Assembly (NCBI GenBank): GCA_020056155.1
Contig: JAGVII010000174.1
Span: forward strand, 1 to 5,445
DNA length: 5,445 bases
Origin: Afipia sp.
GTDB taxonomy: Bacteria > Pseudomonadota > Alphaproteobacteria > Rhizobiales > Xanthobacteraceae
Reading direction: 5' to 3'
Of this stretch, positions 1-5,445 are shown piece after piece. Position 1 is the stretch's first letter, and each line of letters begins with the position of its first letter. The notes under the pieces were generated by a model. That model was given only the letters and a program-made list of their open reading frames with translations, was not told the DNA's origin and made no database searches. The translations under genes and the position numbers were made by a program.

Positions 1-1
1 C

Positions 2-1462
2 GCAATCTTCGATGCAACCGGTGTGCGCTTCCGCGAACCGCCGTTCACGCCCGAGCGCATTCTCGCGGGACTTCGCGGCGATGCTCCCCCACCGCAAGCA
101 TTGCTGCCTGAGACAAGCCTCCAGCCGCAGGAACGAATTCCGCAAACGCCAAGTCCGTTCTTCAAGCGCCGCACCACGCTCGCAGGTATCGCCGCGGTCT
201 GCACAGCGGCTGTCGGAATCGCCGCAGCGGTACTTCCGTGGCGATCGATTGCGCCAATTGCGCGGCCGGATATATCGACATATTCCGTGGCGACCATTGC
301 CCGCGGCCAGCAGCTTGCGGCGCTTGGGAACTGCGCCGGCTGCCATACCGACATAAACGGGATCGCCAATGCTGGCGGGCGGCCGCTCGAGACACCATTC
401 GGCATCGTTTACAGCACCAACATCACTCCTGATGTCGAGACTGGTATCGGCGCGTGGTCATATCCGGCGTTCGAGCGCTCGATGCGCGAAGGCATCCATC
501 GCGACGGACGGCATCTCTACCCGGCATTTCCCTACAATCACTTCGCCAACACAACCGATGCCGACCTCCAGTCGATCTACGCCTATCTGATGGCGCAGGA
601 GCCGGTGCGCGCCGTCAACCGCGAGACGGCACTGGCGTTCCCCTTTAACTTTCGGCCATTGCTGGCAGGCTGGAACGCGCTGTTTCACGAGCCGGTCCCC
701 TTCAAGGCCGATCCCGCAAAATCAGCCGCCTGGAATCGCGGAGCCTATCTGGTCGAGAGTCTTGGCCATTGCGGAGCTTGCCATACGCCAAGGAATGCAT
801 TGGGCGCCGAGCGAACAGCCAAGGCTTATTTGGCGGGCGGCATTGCGGAAGGCTGGGAAGCGCCGCCACTGACGTCCCTGTCGCACGCGCCGATCCCGTG
901 GAGCGAGGACGAGCTCTTCACCTATCTGCGAACGGGCACTTCCCGCTTTCACGGCGTCGCGGCGGGGCCGATGGCGCCGATCGTGAGGGAACTGGCAGCC
1001 GTGCCGGACAGCGACCTTCGCGCCATGGCGGTTTATCTCGCCTCATTCAACGAGACCGCAATCACGCCGGCGGCGCAGGAAGCACTGGCAACGCGGCTGG
1101 AAACAACAACAAGCGTGAAGGCCGCCTCCGCATCGGCTCTTGGCGCGCGCATCTATGACGGCGCATGCGCCGTCTGCCATCAGGTCGGCGGCCCCGTCCT
1201 GTTTGGCAGCAAACCCTCACTGGCGCTGAACAGCAATCTGCACAGCGCGATGCCCGACAACATTATTCAGGTCATCCTGCACGGGATCGAACAGCCGGTT
1301 TCCAGCGACCTCGGCTATATGCCCGCCTTCAAGAACAGCCTCAATGATGAACAGGTCTCGGAACTGGTGTCCTATCTTCGGCAGCAGTTCGCTCCGGACA
1401 AAGCGCCCTGGACCGATATCGCCGCCGCGATCGGCCGGGTCCGGCACGCTTCCAGACCATAA
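2..1462 (+). CDS. nicB: NicB-type nicotinate dehydrogenase large subunit, C-terminal part (end of molybdopterin domain plus triheme cytochrome c); 5' partial
   Basis: Membrane-bound subunit of a xanthine-dehydrogenase-family hydroxylase; the best-known member oxidises nicotinate to 6-hydroxynicotinate and passes electrons through c hemes to the respiratory chain. The reading frame is open to the left edge. Its first visible residues (AIFDATGVRFREPPFTPER) match the usual end of the molybdopterin-binding domain, so a GTG at 23 is probably not the start and the gene begins outside the window. There are 486 visible residues. Residues about 59-80 form a hydrophobic span preceded by KRR, a likely membrane anchor. 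Three heme c motifs follow: CAGCH (111-115), CGACH (257-261) and CAVCH (389-393). Candidate axial methionines are M324 (GPM) and M440 (YMPAF); the first domain has Phe176 (YPAFPY) where related cytochromes carry Met. The small iron-sulfur partner (NicA) is not in the window. Nicotinate as substrate is inferred from the fusion architecture and the neighbouring pncB. Related isoquinoline or aldehyde oxidoreductases share this layout, so the substrate is not certain. Confidence 0.82.
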   Translation, partial: AIFDATGVRFREPPFTPERILAGLRGDAPPPQALLPETSLQPQERIPQTPSPFFKRRTTLAGIAAVCTAAVGIAAAVLPWRSIAPIARPDISTYSVATIARGQQLAALGNCAGCHTDINGIANAGGRPLETPFGIVYSTNITPDVETGIGAWSYPAFERSMREGIHRDGRHLYPAFPYNHFANTTDADLQSIYAYLMAQEPVRAVNRETALAFPFNFRPLLAGWNALFHEPVPFKADPAKSAAWNRGAYLVESLGHCGACHTPRNALGAERTAKAYLAGGIAEGWEAPPLTSLSHAPIPWSEDELFTYLRTGTSRFHGVAAGPMAPIVRELAAVPDSDLRAMAVYLASFNETAITPAAQEALATRLETTTSVKAASASALGARIYDGACAVCHQVGGPVLFGSKPSLALNSNLHSAMPDNIIQVILHGIEQPVSSDLGYMPAFKNSLNDEQVSELVSYLRQQFAPDKAPWTDIAAAIGRVRHASRP

Positions 1463-1495
1463 AATCACGCGAGGGATGGCTGGCTGCCCGTGAGG

Positions 1496-1525
1496 GAGCC
1501 GGATATGATCCTGGTGATCCGGCTC
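1496..1525. repeat. 9-bp perfect hairpin downstream of nicB
   Basis: GAGCCGGAT (1496-1504) and ATCCGGCTC (1517-1525) are perfect complements around a 12-nt loop, 33 nt after the nicB stop codon. It could form a GC-rich transcript-end hairpin, but no T-run follows on either strand, so it is not a clear intrinsic terminator. Its right arm is shared with the larger palindrome at 1505-1594, so the two structures exclude each other in RNA. Confidence 0.6.
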
Positions 1526-1594
1526 TGACATTCGTACATACTCCTTCGCGGGCATTTGTTACGAATGTCAGAACCAAAGGATCACTAAAATCAT
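1505..1594. repeat. Long imperfect palindrome (MITE/REP-like) between nicB and pncB
   Basis: The two halves are near-complementary. The inner arms are a perfect 13-bp repeat, TCTGACATTCGTA (1524-1536) and TACGAATGTCAGA (1560-1572), around a 23-nt loop. The stem continues outward through 1521-1522/1574-1575, then GTGATCC (1514-1520)/GGATCAC (1579-1585) with a three-A bulge (1576-1578), and ends at ATGAT (1505-1509)/ATCAT (1590-1594). About 29 pairs can form in all, one of them G-T. Such a compact noncoding palindrome resembles a dispersed intergenic repeat or miniature inverted-repeat element. Copies elsewhere in the genome cannot be seen from here. It could also act as an mRNA stem that separates nicB and pncB expression. 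Confidence 0.7.
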
Positions 1595-1600
1595 AACTCG

Positions 1601-1675
1601 CTTGTGTCCTTTCGTATCCGGCGTCCGCTCGGAAGGCGCTGCGAAGTGAAACGAACGCCGGATACGAGACACAAG
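1601..1675. repeat. Inverted repeat filling the pncB leader and ending 1 nt before its start codon
   Basis: CTTGTGTC (1601-1608) pairs with GACACAAG (1668-1675), and TCGTATCCGGCGT (1612-1624) pairs with ACGCCGGATACGA (1655-1667). This gives 21 perfect pairs interrupted only by a 3-nt bulge (1609-1611), with a 30-nt loop. The right arm covers the whole region where the pncB ribosome binding site must lie, and the ATG follows one base later. It may be a second short repeat element inserted next to the first (six bases separate them), a DNA-level operator, or an mRNA stem limiting translation. The pairing is seen directly; the roles are inference. Confidence 0.75.
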
Positions 1676-1676
1676 C

Positions 1677-2981
1677 ATGGCCATTACAGACATTGCTTCA
1701 CGGACCTATAATCACGGCTGGCGGCTCGATCCAATCGTGCGCAGTCTTCTTGACACCGACTTCTACAAGCTCCTGATGCTTCAGATGATCCGGCGATTCT
1801 ATCCGGACGAGCATGTGACGTTCTCGGTGATCAATCGCACGCATCATGTGCGCCTCGGCGAAGTGATCGACGAGGGAGAGCTGCGCGCCCAGCTCGATCA
1901 TGCCCGCACGGTTCGCTTCTCAAAGAAGGAACTGATCTGGCTCGCCGGTAACACGTTCTACGGCAAGACCCAGATGTTCTCGCCGGATTTCATCAGTTGG
2001 CTCGCCGCGTTCCAGCTTCCGGAATATGAACTGCATACGGTCGATGGACAGTATGAGCTGCATTTCCACGGACCATGGACCCACACGACCATGTGGGAAA
2101 TTCCGGCGCTCGCCATCATCAATGAATTGCGCTCGCGGCAGGCCATGAAGGGACAAGGCCGGTTCGTTCTCGACGTTCTGTATGCGCGCGCCAAGGCCAA
2201 ACTCTGGACCAAGGTCGAACGGCTGCGCAAACTTGAAGGCCTGCGGTTGTCGGATTTCGGGACGCGGCGGCGGCATGGGTTTCTCTGGCAGCGCTGGTGC
2301 GTCGAAGCCGTCAAGGAAGGGCTTGGTCCGGCATTCACCGGCACATCCAACGTGCTGCTGGCGATGGATAACGATCTGGAAGCGATCGGCACCAACGCAC
2401 ACGAACTGCCGATGGTCGCGGCTGCATTGGCGAAAGACGACAACGAATTGCGGTGGGCGCCCTACCTCATTCTCGATCAGTGGCGACAGACCTATGACGG
2501 AAATCTTCTGATCGCCCTGCCCGATGCATTCGGCACCAAGGCGTTTCTGCGGGATGCGCCCGAATGGGTGGCCGACTGGACCGGATTCCGCCCGGACAGC
2601 GCGCCGCCGATTGCCGCCGGCGAAGAAATCATCAAGTGGTGGAAGGAAAAAGGACGCGATCCGAAGGAAAAACTGCTGATCTTCTCGGACGGCATGGATG
2701 TAGGGTCAATCGAGGACACGCATCGTTATTTCTCCGGACGCGTCAGGACCAGCTTCGGCTGGGGCACCAACCTTACCAACGACTTTGTCGGATGTGCGCC
2801 GGACGGCACCGCCGATCTCGATCCGATCTCGCTGGTGTGCAAGGTGACTGCCGTCAACGGGCAGCCGGCGGTGAAACTCTCGGACAATCCGGAAAAAGCG
2901 ACCGGCAGCCCAACCGAGATCGCGCGTTATCTGCGCGTGTTCGGCAATGCGGGTCGCGTGCGCAGCGCGGTCCACGTATAG
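1677..2981 (+). CDS. pncB: Nicotinate phosphoribosyltransferase
   Basis: Cytoplasmic enzyme of the Preiss-Handler pathway: nicotinate plus PRPP and ATP gives nicotinate mononucleotide, which feeds NAD synthesis. The 434-residue length is normal for the bacterial PncB family. Recognisable parts are the N-terminal block [15 protein letters not shown] (about residues 24-38), FTGTSN (about 221-226), GTNAHE with His242 at the position of the histidine phosphorylated in the enterobacterial enzyme, FSDGMD (336-341) and [10 protein letters not shown] (360-369), the last two in the phosphoribosyl-binding half. The start at 1677 is chosen because family homology begins right after it ([12 protein letters not shown]). 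No strong ribosome binding site is visible: only GAG at 1666-1668, within the right arm of an inverted repeat. It lies 214 bp after a nicotinate-dehydrogenase-type gene on the same strand, so the cell has two uses for nicotinate encoded side by side. No frameshift or missing core motif was noticed. Confidence 0.95.
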   Translation: MAITDIASRTYNHGWRLDPIVRSLLDTDFYKLLMLQMIRRFYPDEHVTFSVINRTHHVRLGEVIDEGELRAQLDHARTVRFSKKELIWLAGNTFYGKTQMFSPDFISWLAAFQLPEYELHTVDGQYELHFHGPWTHTTMWEIPALAIINELRSRQAMKGQGRFVLDVLYARAKAKLWTKVERLRKLEGLRLSDFGTRRRHGFLWQRWCVEAVKEGLGPAFTGTSNVLLAMDNDLEAIGTNAHELPMVAAALAKDDNELRWAPYLILDQWRQTYDGNLLIALPDAFGTKAFLRDAPEWVADWTGFRPDSAPPIAAGEEIIKWWKEKGRDPKEKLLIFSDGMDVGSIEDTHRYFSGRVRTSFGWGTNLTNDFVGCAPDGTADLDPISLVCKVTAVNGQPAVKLSDNPEKATGSPTEIARYLRVFGNAGRVRSAVHV

Positions 2982-3034
2982 ACGCGGGCGGAGCCCCGAG
3001 TGATTTCCATTTGGCATTCTCATGTATAGATTGG

Positions 3035-3059
3035 CCATTCAGGATCGCATCCTGAATGG
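3035..3059. promoter_or_regulatory. 25-bp palindrome upstream of the DUF6489 gene (operator or leader hairpin)
   Basis: CCATTCAGGAT (3035-3045) and ATCCTGAATGG (3049-3059) are perfect 11-bp complements around a CGC centre. The element lies 53 bp after the pncB stop and 27 bp before the next start codon. No T-run follows, so it is a poor intrinsic terminator for pncB. A TATAGA at 3025-3030 could be a -10 box, which would place the palindrome over the transcription start, a usual place for a repressor site. No convincing -35 box accompanies it. The repeat is certain; its role is inferred. Confidence 0.55.
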
Positions 3060-3074
3060 ATGGGACGACAGCAC

Positions 3075-3079
3075 AGGAA
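3075..3079 (+). promoter_or_regulatory. Ribosome binding site deciding the DUF6489 start
   Basis: AGGAA lies 7 nt before the ATG at 3087. It supports that start over an in-frame ATG at 3060, which would add nine residues overlapping the palindrome edge and has no such site. Confidence 0.7.
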
Positions 3080-3086
3080 CTATTCG

Positions 3087-3320
3087 ATGAAGGTCACAGT
3101 CAACATCGATTGCACACCGCAGGAAGCGCGTGAATTCCTCGGGCTTCCGAATATCCAGCCCATGCAGGAGAAAGTCATGAAGCAGATTGAGGAAAAACTA
3201 CTTTCCGGTGTCGCAGGCATGTCTCCCGACGCAATCCTGCGGAACTGGATGTCGTTCAATCCCGAGCAGTTAGGGGACATGTTCAAGATGTTCGGCGGAC
3301 TCGGCGGCACCAAGAAGTAA
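3087..3320 (+). CDS. Small conserved protein, DUF6489 family, function unknown
   Basis: A 77-residue protein with no known biochemical role. The opening MKVTVNIDCTPQEAREFLGL and the following PMQEKVMKQIEEKL segment are what I recall for the DUF6489 family of alphaproteobacteria. The visible design is a short beta-strand-like start, an alpha-helical middle rich in Glu and Lys (about residues 25-43), a segment with NPEQLGDMFKMF (about 57-68), and a short Gly-rich tail ending in KK. There is no signal peptide or membrane span; it has one cysteine in the N-terminal strand region. The start is set by the AGGAA site and by family homology beginning at that Met. It sits alone between pncB and a convergent regulator gene, with its stop 16 bp from the regulator stop. 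Family membership is from memory of sequence resemblance; no function is claimed. Confidence 0.85.
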   Translation: MKVTVNIDCTPQEAREFLGLPNIQPMQEKVMKQIEEKLLSGVAGMSPDAILRNWMSFNPEQLGDMFKMFGGLGGTKK

Positions 3321-3336
3321 GGCGCGAGGAATGCAT

Positions 3337-4074
3337 CTACAGCGACACCGCGTAAACTTCGTATTCTTCACGAACAGTCTCGATATGGTCGCGCATCGCG
3401 TTCGCTGCGCCTGATTTGTCGCCGCGCATGATGGCAACGACCACCCGGTCGTGCTCGACATATGATTTCGCGAGGCGGCCAAGATTCCGAAACTGCGCGC
3501 GCCGGAACGGCTGAACGCGAACCCTCGTCGCCAGCGCCATATCCGCGACATAGCCGTTCTGCGATCCGGCATAGATCGCATTGTGAAAGGCTTCGTTCAC
3601 TTCATGGAACAACTGCGGGTTGCCGTCATAGCTCAAAATCCGCAGCCGCTCGTGCAGAACTTCCAGTTCACGGCGCTGGATCACCGGCATTCGCTCGGCG
3701 GCAAGCCCGGCACATAGAGCCTCAAGTTCTGCCATGGCTTCGAACATGCTGTTGAGTTGTTCGATAGTCGGCCGTGCTACCACCGCGCTCCGGTGCGCCC
3801 GCGCGTTCACAAGGCCGCTGGCGACAAGTTGACGAAGCGCCTCGCGGACCGGTGTACGCGAAACATTGAACCGCCGCGCAATCTCGGACTCATCAAGGGA
3901 CGATCCGGGTTCAAGCGCCCCTCGCACGATATCATCGGCGAGTTGCAGCCGTAACTCCTCCGCGAGTGTACGCTTCGCGGGCTGGATAGTCGCGCGCGCA
4001 AAGGGCGAGCCCGGTTCATTGGCGCCGGCGGGGTCGCCGATCGAAATTCGTGACATGCCGGGCTCAAAGGTCAT
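3337..4074 (-). CDS. GntR-family transcriptional regulator, FCD (FadR/VanR-type) subfamily
   Basis: A DNA-binding, ligand-responsive regulator of 245 residues, the usual size. After a variable N-terminal tail of about 30 residues comes the winged helix-turn-helix (about 35-102), with the hallmark pattern LADDIVRGALEPG, then LDESEIARRFNVSRTPVREAL and the wing. An all-helical FCD ligand domain follows (about 105-235). Its metal or ligand histidines appear in NEAFH, in EHDRV and in DHIETV; the first motif has Asn where many members have Asp. The start at 4074 lies 6 nt after the HpxZ-like stop; a second Met at codon 7 (4056) is also possible, since neither has a strong ribosome binding site. It is the last gene of the atzE-hpxZ unit, so it probably controls that unit and possibly itself. 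The effector cannot be read from the sequence. Confidence 0.93.
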   Translation of the reverse strand: MTFEPGMSRISIGDPAGANEPGSPFARATIQPAKRTLAEELRLQLADDIVRGALEPGSSLDESEIARRFNVSRTPVREALRQLVASGLVNARAHRSAVVARPTIEQLNSMFEAMAELEALCAGLAAERMPVIQRRELEVLHERLRILSYDGNPQLFHEVNEAFHNAIYAGSQNGYVADMALATRVRVQPFRRAQFRNLGRLAKSYVEHDRVVVAIMRGDKSGAANAMRDHIETVREEYEVYAVSL

Positions 4075-4080
4075 GATGTC

Positions 4081-4467
4081 TCAACCATCGATCAAGCTGA
4101 CATGCGCAGCGACGATCCGCCAGCCTTCGGCGAAACGAACCCATGTCTGCATCTGCCGCCCGGTCTTGCCGGGCGCGGATGAGCGATGGAACAGCGTGGA
4201 AGCAACGGCGGTATCGCGACCATAGGCTGTGATGACCGTCTTCGACAGGTCGCGCATCAGGCCCGCAGGGCTTCGCGCGGCGCGGAACGCGGCAATGGCA
4301 TCGTAGCCGTAGAGATTTTCGCCGATCCCGTAGCGGATCGTCCTGGAATCCTTGTGAAACAGCGCATCGAGTGTCGTAACATCGTTCGACGTCAGCGCCT
4401 TTTCGTAAGCCGCAAAGGCCGCGCTGACCTCAGCAACGACGTCGGGCAAATCAACTTCCACCGTCAT
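4081..4467 (-). CDS. hpxZ: HpxZ/AtzH-like small protein (DUF3225, SnoaL-like fold)
   Basis: A 128-residue protein of the family containing HpxZ of the Klebsiella purine/oxalurate cluster and AtzH of Pseudomonas sp. ADP, where AtzH acts on the product of AtzEG during cyanuric acid breakdown. Recognisable signatures are LFHKDSRTIRYGIGENLYG (residues 36-54), AAFRAAR (59-65) and the C-terminal block from GRQMQTWVR to GWRIVAAHVSLIDG (103-128). A longer reading is open upstream to 4554, but its first 29 residues overlap the amidase gene out of frame. The start at 4467 fits the family and has AAAGG 9 nt before it. Only 2 nt separate it from the amidase stop, so translation is likely coupled. It is probably cytoplasmic, with no signal or membrane segment. 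The family is clear; the precise substrate (a carboxylated urea or oxalurate-type compound) is inferred from relatives and from the amidase next door. Confidence 0.88.
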   Translation of the reverse strand: MTVEVDLPDVVAEVSAAFAAYEKALTSNDVTTLDALFHKDSRTIRYGIGENLYGYDAIAAFRAARSPAGLMRDLSKTVITAYGRDTAVASTLFHRSSAPGKTGRQMQTWVRFAEGWRIVAAHVSLIDG

Positions 4468-4469
4468 TT

Positions 4470-5444
4470 TCAGATACCTTTGGGACGCGGGGCGCTTACC
4501 ACACCCGCCTGCTCGAGTGCGTAAGCGACACGCAACGCCAGATCCTCGCGCCACGGCGCTGCAATCACCTGCACCCCGATAGGCATCGGGTCGAGCGGAA
4601 CAGGCACAGCCACCACCGGAAGCCCGATGAACGAAATCGGCTGGGTGTGAATTCCGATGTTGGGCCGGACCGGAAGTTCCGTCCCATCAAGAACGAAAGT
4701 CGCCTGACCGATTTGCGGCGCTACGCATGGCGTCGCAGGCGCCAGAATCACGTCAACGGTCTTGAACAGTTCAAGCATCTGCGCACGATACCAGCGGCGG
4801 AACTTCTGGGCACGATCGACGAATACCGCGGGGATCATTGCCCCTGCAAGCAGGCGATCACGGACGGCCGGATCGAAATCGTTCGGCCGCGAGCGGAGCC
4901 TGTCGAGGTGCAGCGATGCTCCTTCGCATGTCGAGATGACATAGGCCGCTGCGCGTGCCCGCGCGGCTTCCGGGATTTCTATCTCACCGGTGACCGACAA
5001 GGCCTTCGCAACGCGGCCCATAGCCTCTTGCGCCTCAGGAAACAGGTTCTTCCTGAAATAACCTCCTGCAACTGCAATACGTAATCCATCAATTCCGGCT
5101 TCCAGCGACGGCATCACCGGTTCGACTGCACGATCGACGCAGGCGGCATCGTCTGAGTCCGGTCCCTGCATGGCATCGTAGGCGAGCGCCAGATCACGCG
5201 TGGTGCGGGCGAACGGGCCGAGGTGATCAAAGCTTGCGACGAAGGGAAATGACCGCGCGCGAGACAGCCGCCCGTATGTCGGCTTCAGGCCGAAGATGCC
5301 GCAGAATGACGAGGGCACACGGATCGAACCATTGGTGTCGGAGCCCAGCGCCAGCGGGACCAGCCCGCCGCCGACTGCGCCGCCTGATCCGCCAGACGAG
5401 CCGCCCGTCATCCGGGTCAGATCATGCGGGTTGCGCGACGGACC
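4470..5444 (-). CDS. atzE: AtzE-family amidase (amidase signature superfamily); 5' partial
   Basis: Amide-bond hydrolase of the Ser-cisSer-Lys class. The AtzE reference enzyme deaminates 1-carboxybiuret in s-triazine breakdown, working with a small GatC-like partner, AtzG; HpxY of purine clusters is a close relative. The frame is open to the right edge, so the ATG at 5411 is internal: upstream codons read GPSRNPHDLTR, the family's usual sequence before GGSSGGS. There are 324 visible residues of a family usually near 460, so the N-terminal part with the catalytic Lys is outside. Numbered from that internal Met, Ser5 is the cis-Ser and Ser29 in GSDTNGSIR the nucleophile. FCGIFGLKPTYGRLSR and SFPFVASFDHLGPFARTTRDLALAYDAMQGPD follow in the order expected for the AtzE branch. 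It is the first visible gene of a unit with hpxZ and a GntR regulator. An AtzG-like gene is expected just beyond the right edge. The true substrate is unknown. Confidence 0.9.
   Translation of the reverse strand, partial: GPSRNPHDLTRMTGGSSGGSGGAVGGGLVPLALGSDTNGSIRVPSSFCGIFGLKPTYGRLSRARSFPFVASFDHLGPFARTTRDLALAYDAMQGPDSDDAACVDRAVEPVMPSLEAGIDGLRIAVAGGYFRKNLFPEAQEAMGRVAKALSVTGEIEIPEAARARAAAYVISTCEGASLHLDRLRSRPNDFDPAVRDRLLAGAMIPAVFVDRAQKFRRWYRAQMLELFKTVDVILAPATPCVAPQIGQATFVLDGTELPVRPNIGIHTQPISFIGLPVVAVPVPLDPMPIGVQVIAAPWREDLALRVAYALEQAGVVSAPRPKGI
4477..4481 (-). promoter_or_regulatory. Ribosome binding site of hpxZ inside the end of the amidase gene
   Basis: AAAGG on the minus strand, 9 nt before the ATG at 4467, lies within the last codons of the amidase gene. 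It decides the 4467 start and supports coupled translation of the two genes. Confidence 0.6.
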
Positions 5445-5445
5445 A

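Noticed and set aside
769..1158. Alternative forward frame inside the cytochrome gene.
   Set aside because: The overlapping frame contains all three heme motifs and the family sequence; this one is an arginine-rich shadow.
1586..1591. TAAAAT as a -10 box for pncB.
   Set aside because: No acceptable -35 box at 16-18 bp spacing, and it lies in the outer part of the palindrome; not supportable.
1920..2443. Long antisense open frames inside pncB.
   Set aside because: They are reverse-strand shadows of a GC-rich conserved gene, with no recognisable protein family and no start signals.
2986..2996. GGGC-GGA-GCCC mini-hairpin just after the pncB stop as a terminator.
   Set aside because: The stem is only 4 bp and is followed by a mixed sequence with just three Ts in a row; too weak to call.
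2564..3055. A 163-codon forward frame overlapping the end of pncB.
   Set aside because: It is a frame-shifted shadow of pncB with arginine-rich, low-complexity composition; no homology recognised.
3060..3086. Upstream in-frame ATG for the small DUF6489 gene.
   Set aside because: It has no ribosome binding site, overlaps the edge of the palindrome, and the family sequence begins at the later Met with AGGAA in front.
4468..4554. N-terminal extension of the HpxZ-like frame to 4554.
   Set aside because: It overlaps the amidase coding sequence out of frame, shows no family similarity, and the 4467 start has a good ribosome binding site.

Overview
The window looks like a chromosomal segment of an alphaproteobacterium, most likely of the Bradyrhizobium/Afipia/Rhodopseudomonas group (Nitrobacteraceae). 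This rests on moderately GC-rich coding sequence, the form of the nicotinate phosphoribosyltransferase, the small DUF6489-type protein, and the AtzE/HpxZ pair. The assignment comes from recalled protein resemblance, not from a search. Five genes besides the left-edge one can be supported; two genes run off the window, one at each edge.

Plus strand, left half. Bases 2-1462 are the C-terminal part of a large fused molybdenum hydroxylase/cytochrome c subunit of the NicB type (nicotinate dehydrogenase subunit B). The frame is open through the left edge and begins with the typical end of the molybdopterin domain. A membrane-spanning linker and three c-type heme sites follow. After a 214-bp intergenic region that is almost entirely inverted repeats comes pncB (1677-2981), nicotinate phosphoribosyltransferase. 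One gene would oxidise nicotinate for catabolism and the other would salvage it into NAD, so both concern the same substrate. A 25-bp palindrome then precedes a 77-residue DUF6489-type gene (3087-3320) with a good ribosome binding site.

Minus strand, right half. A compact unit reads leftward: an AtzE-family amidase (enters from the right edge, ends at 4470), an HpxZ/AtzH-like small protein (4467-4081) and a GntR/FCD-family regulator (4074-3337). Gaps of 2 and 6 nt imply one transcript with translational coupling. AtzE and AtzH relatives act on carboxylated urea compounds in cyanuric acid breakdown, and the HpxY/HpxZ relatives sit in purine/oxalurate catabolism clusters. The unit is therefore probably a small amide/ureide catabolic module with its own regulator. 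It converges on the DUF6489 gene with only 16 bp between stop codons.

I see no RNA genes, CRISPR arrays, insertion sequences or integrases. No wholly new system is evident. The least explained parts are the two adjacent imperfect palindromes filling 1496-1675, one of which ends one base before the pncB start codon, and the 25-bp palindrome at 3035-3059.
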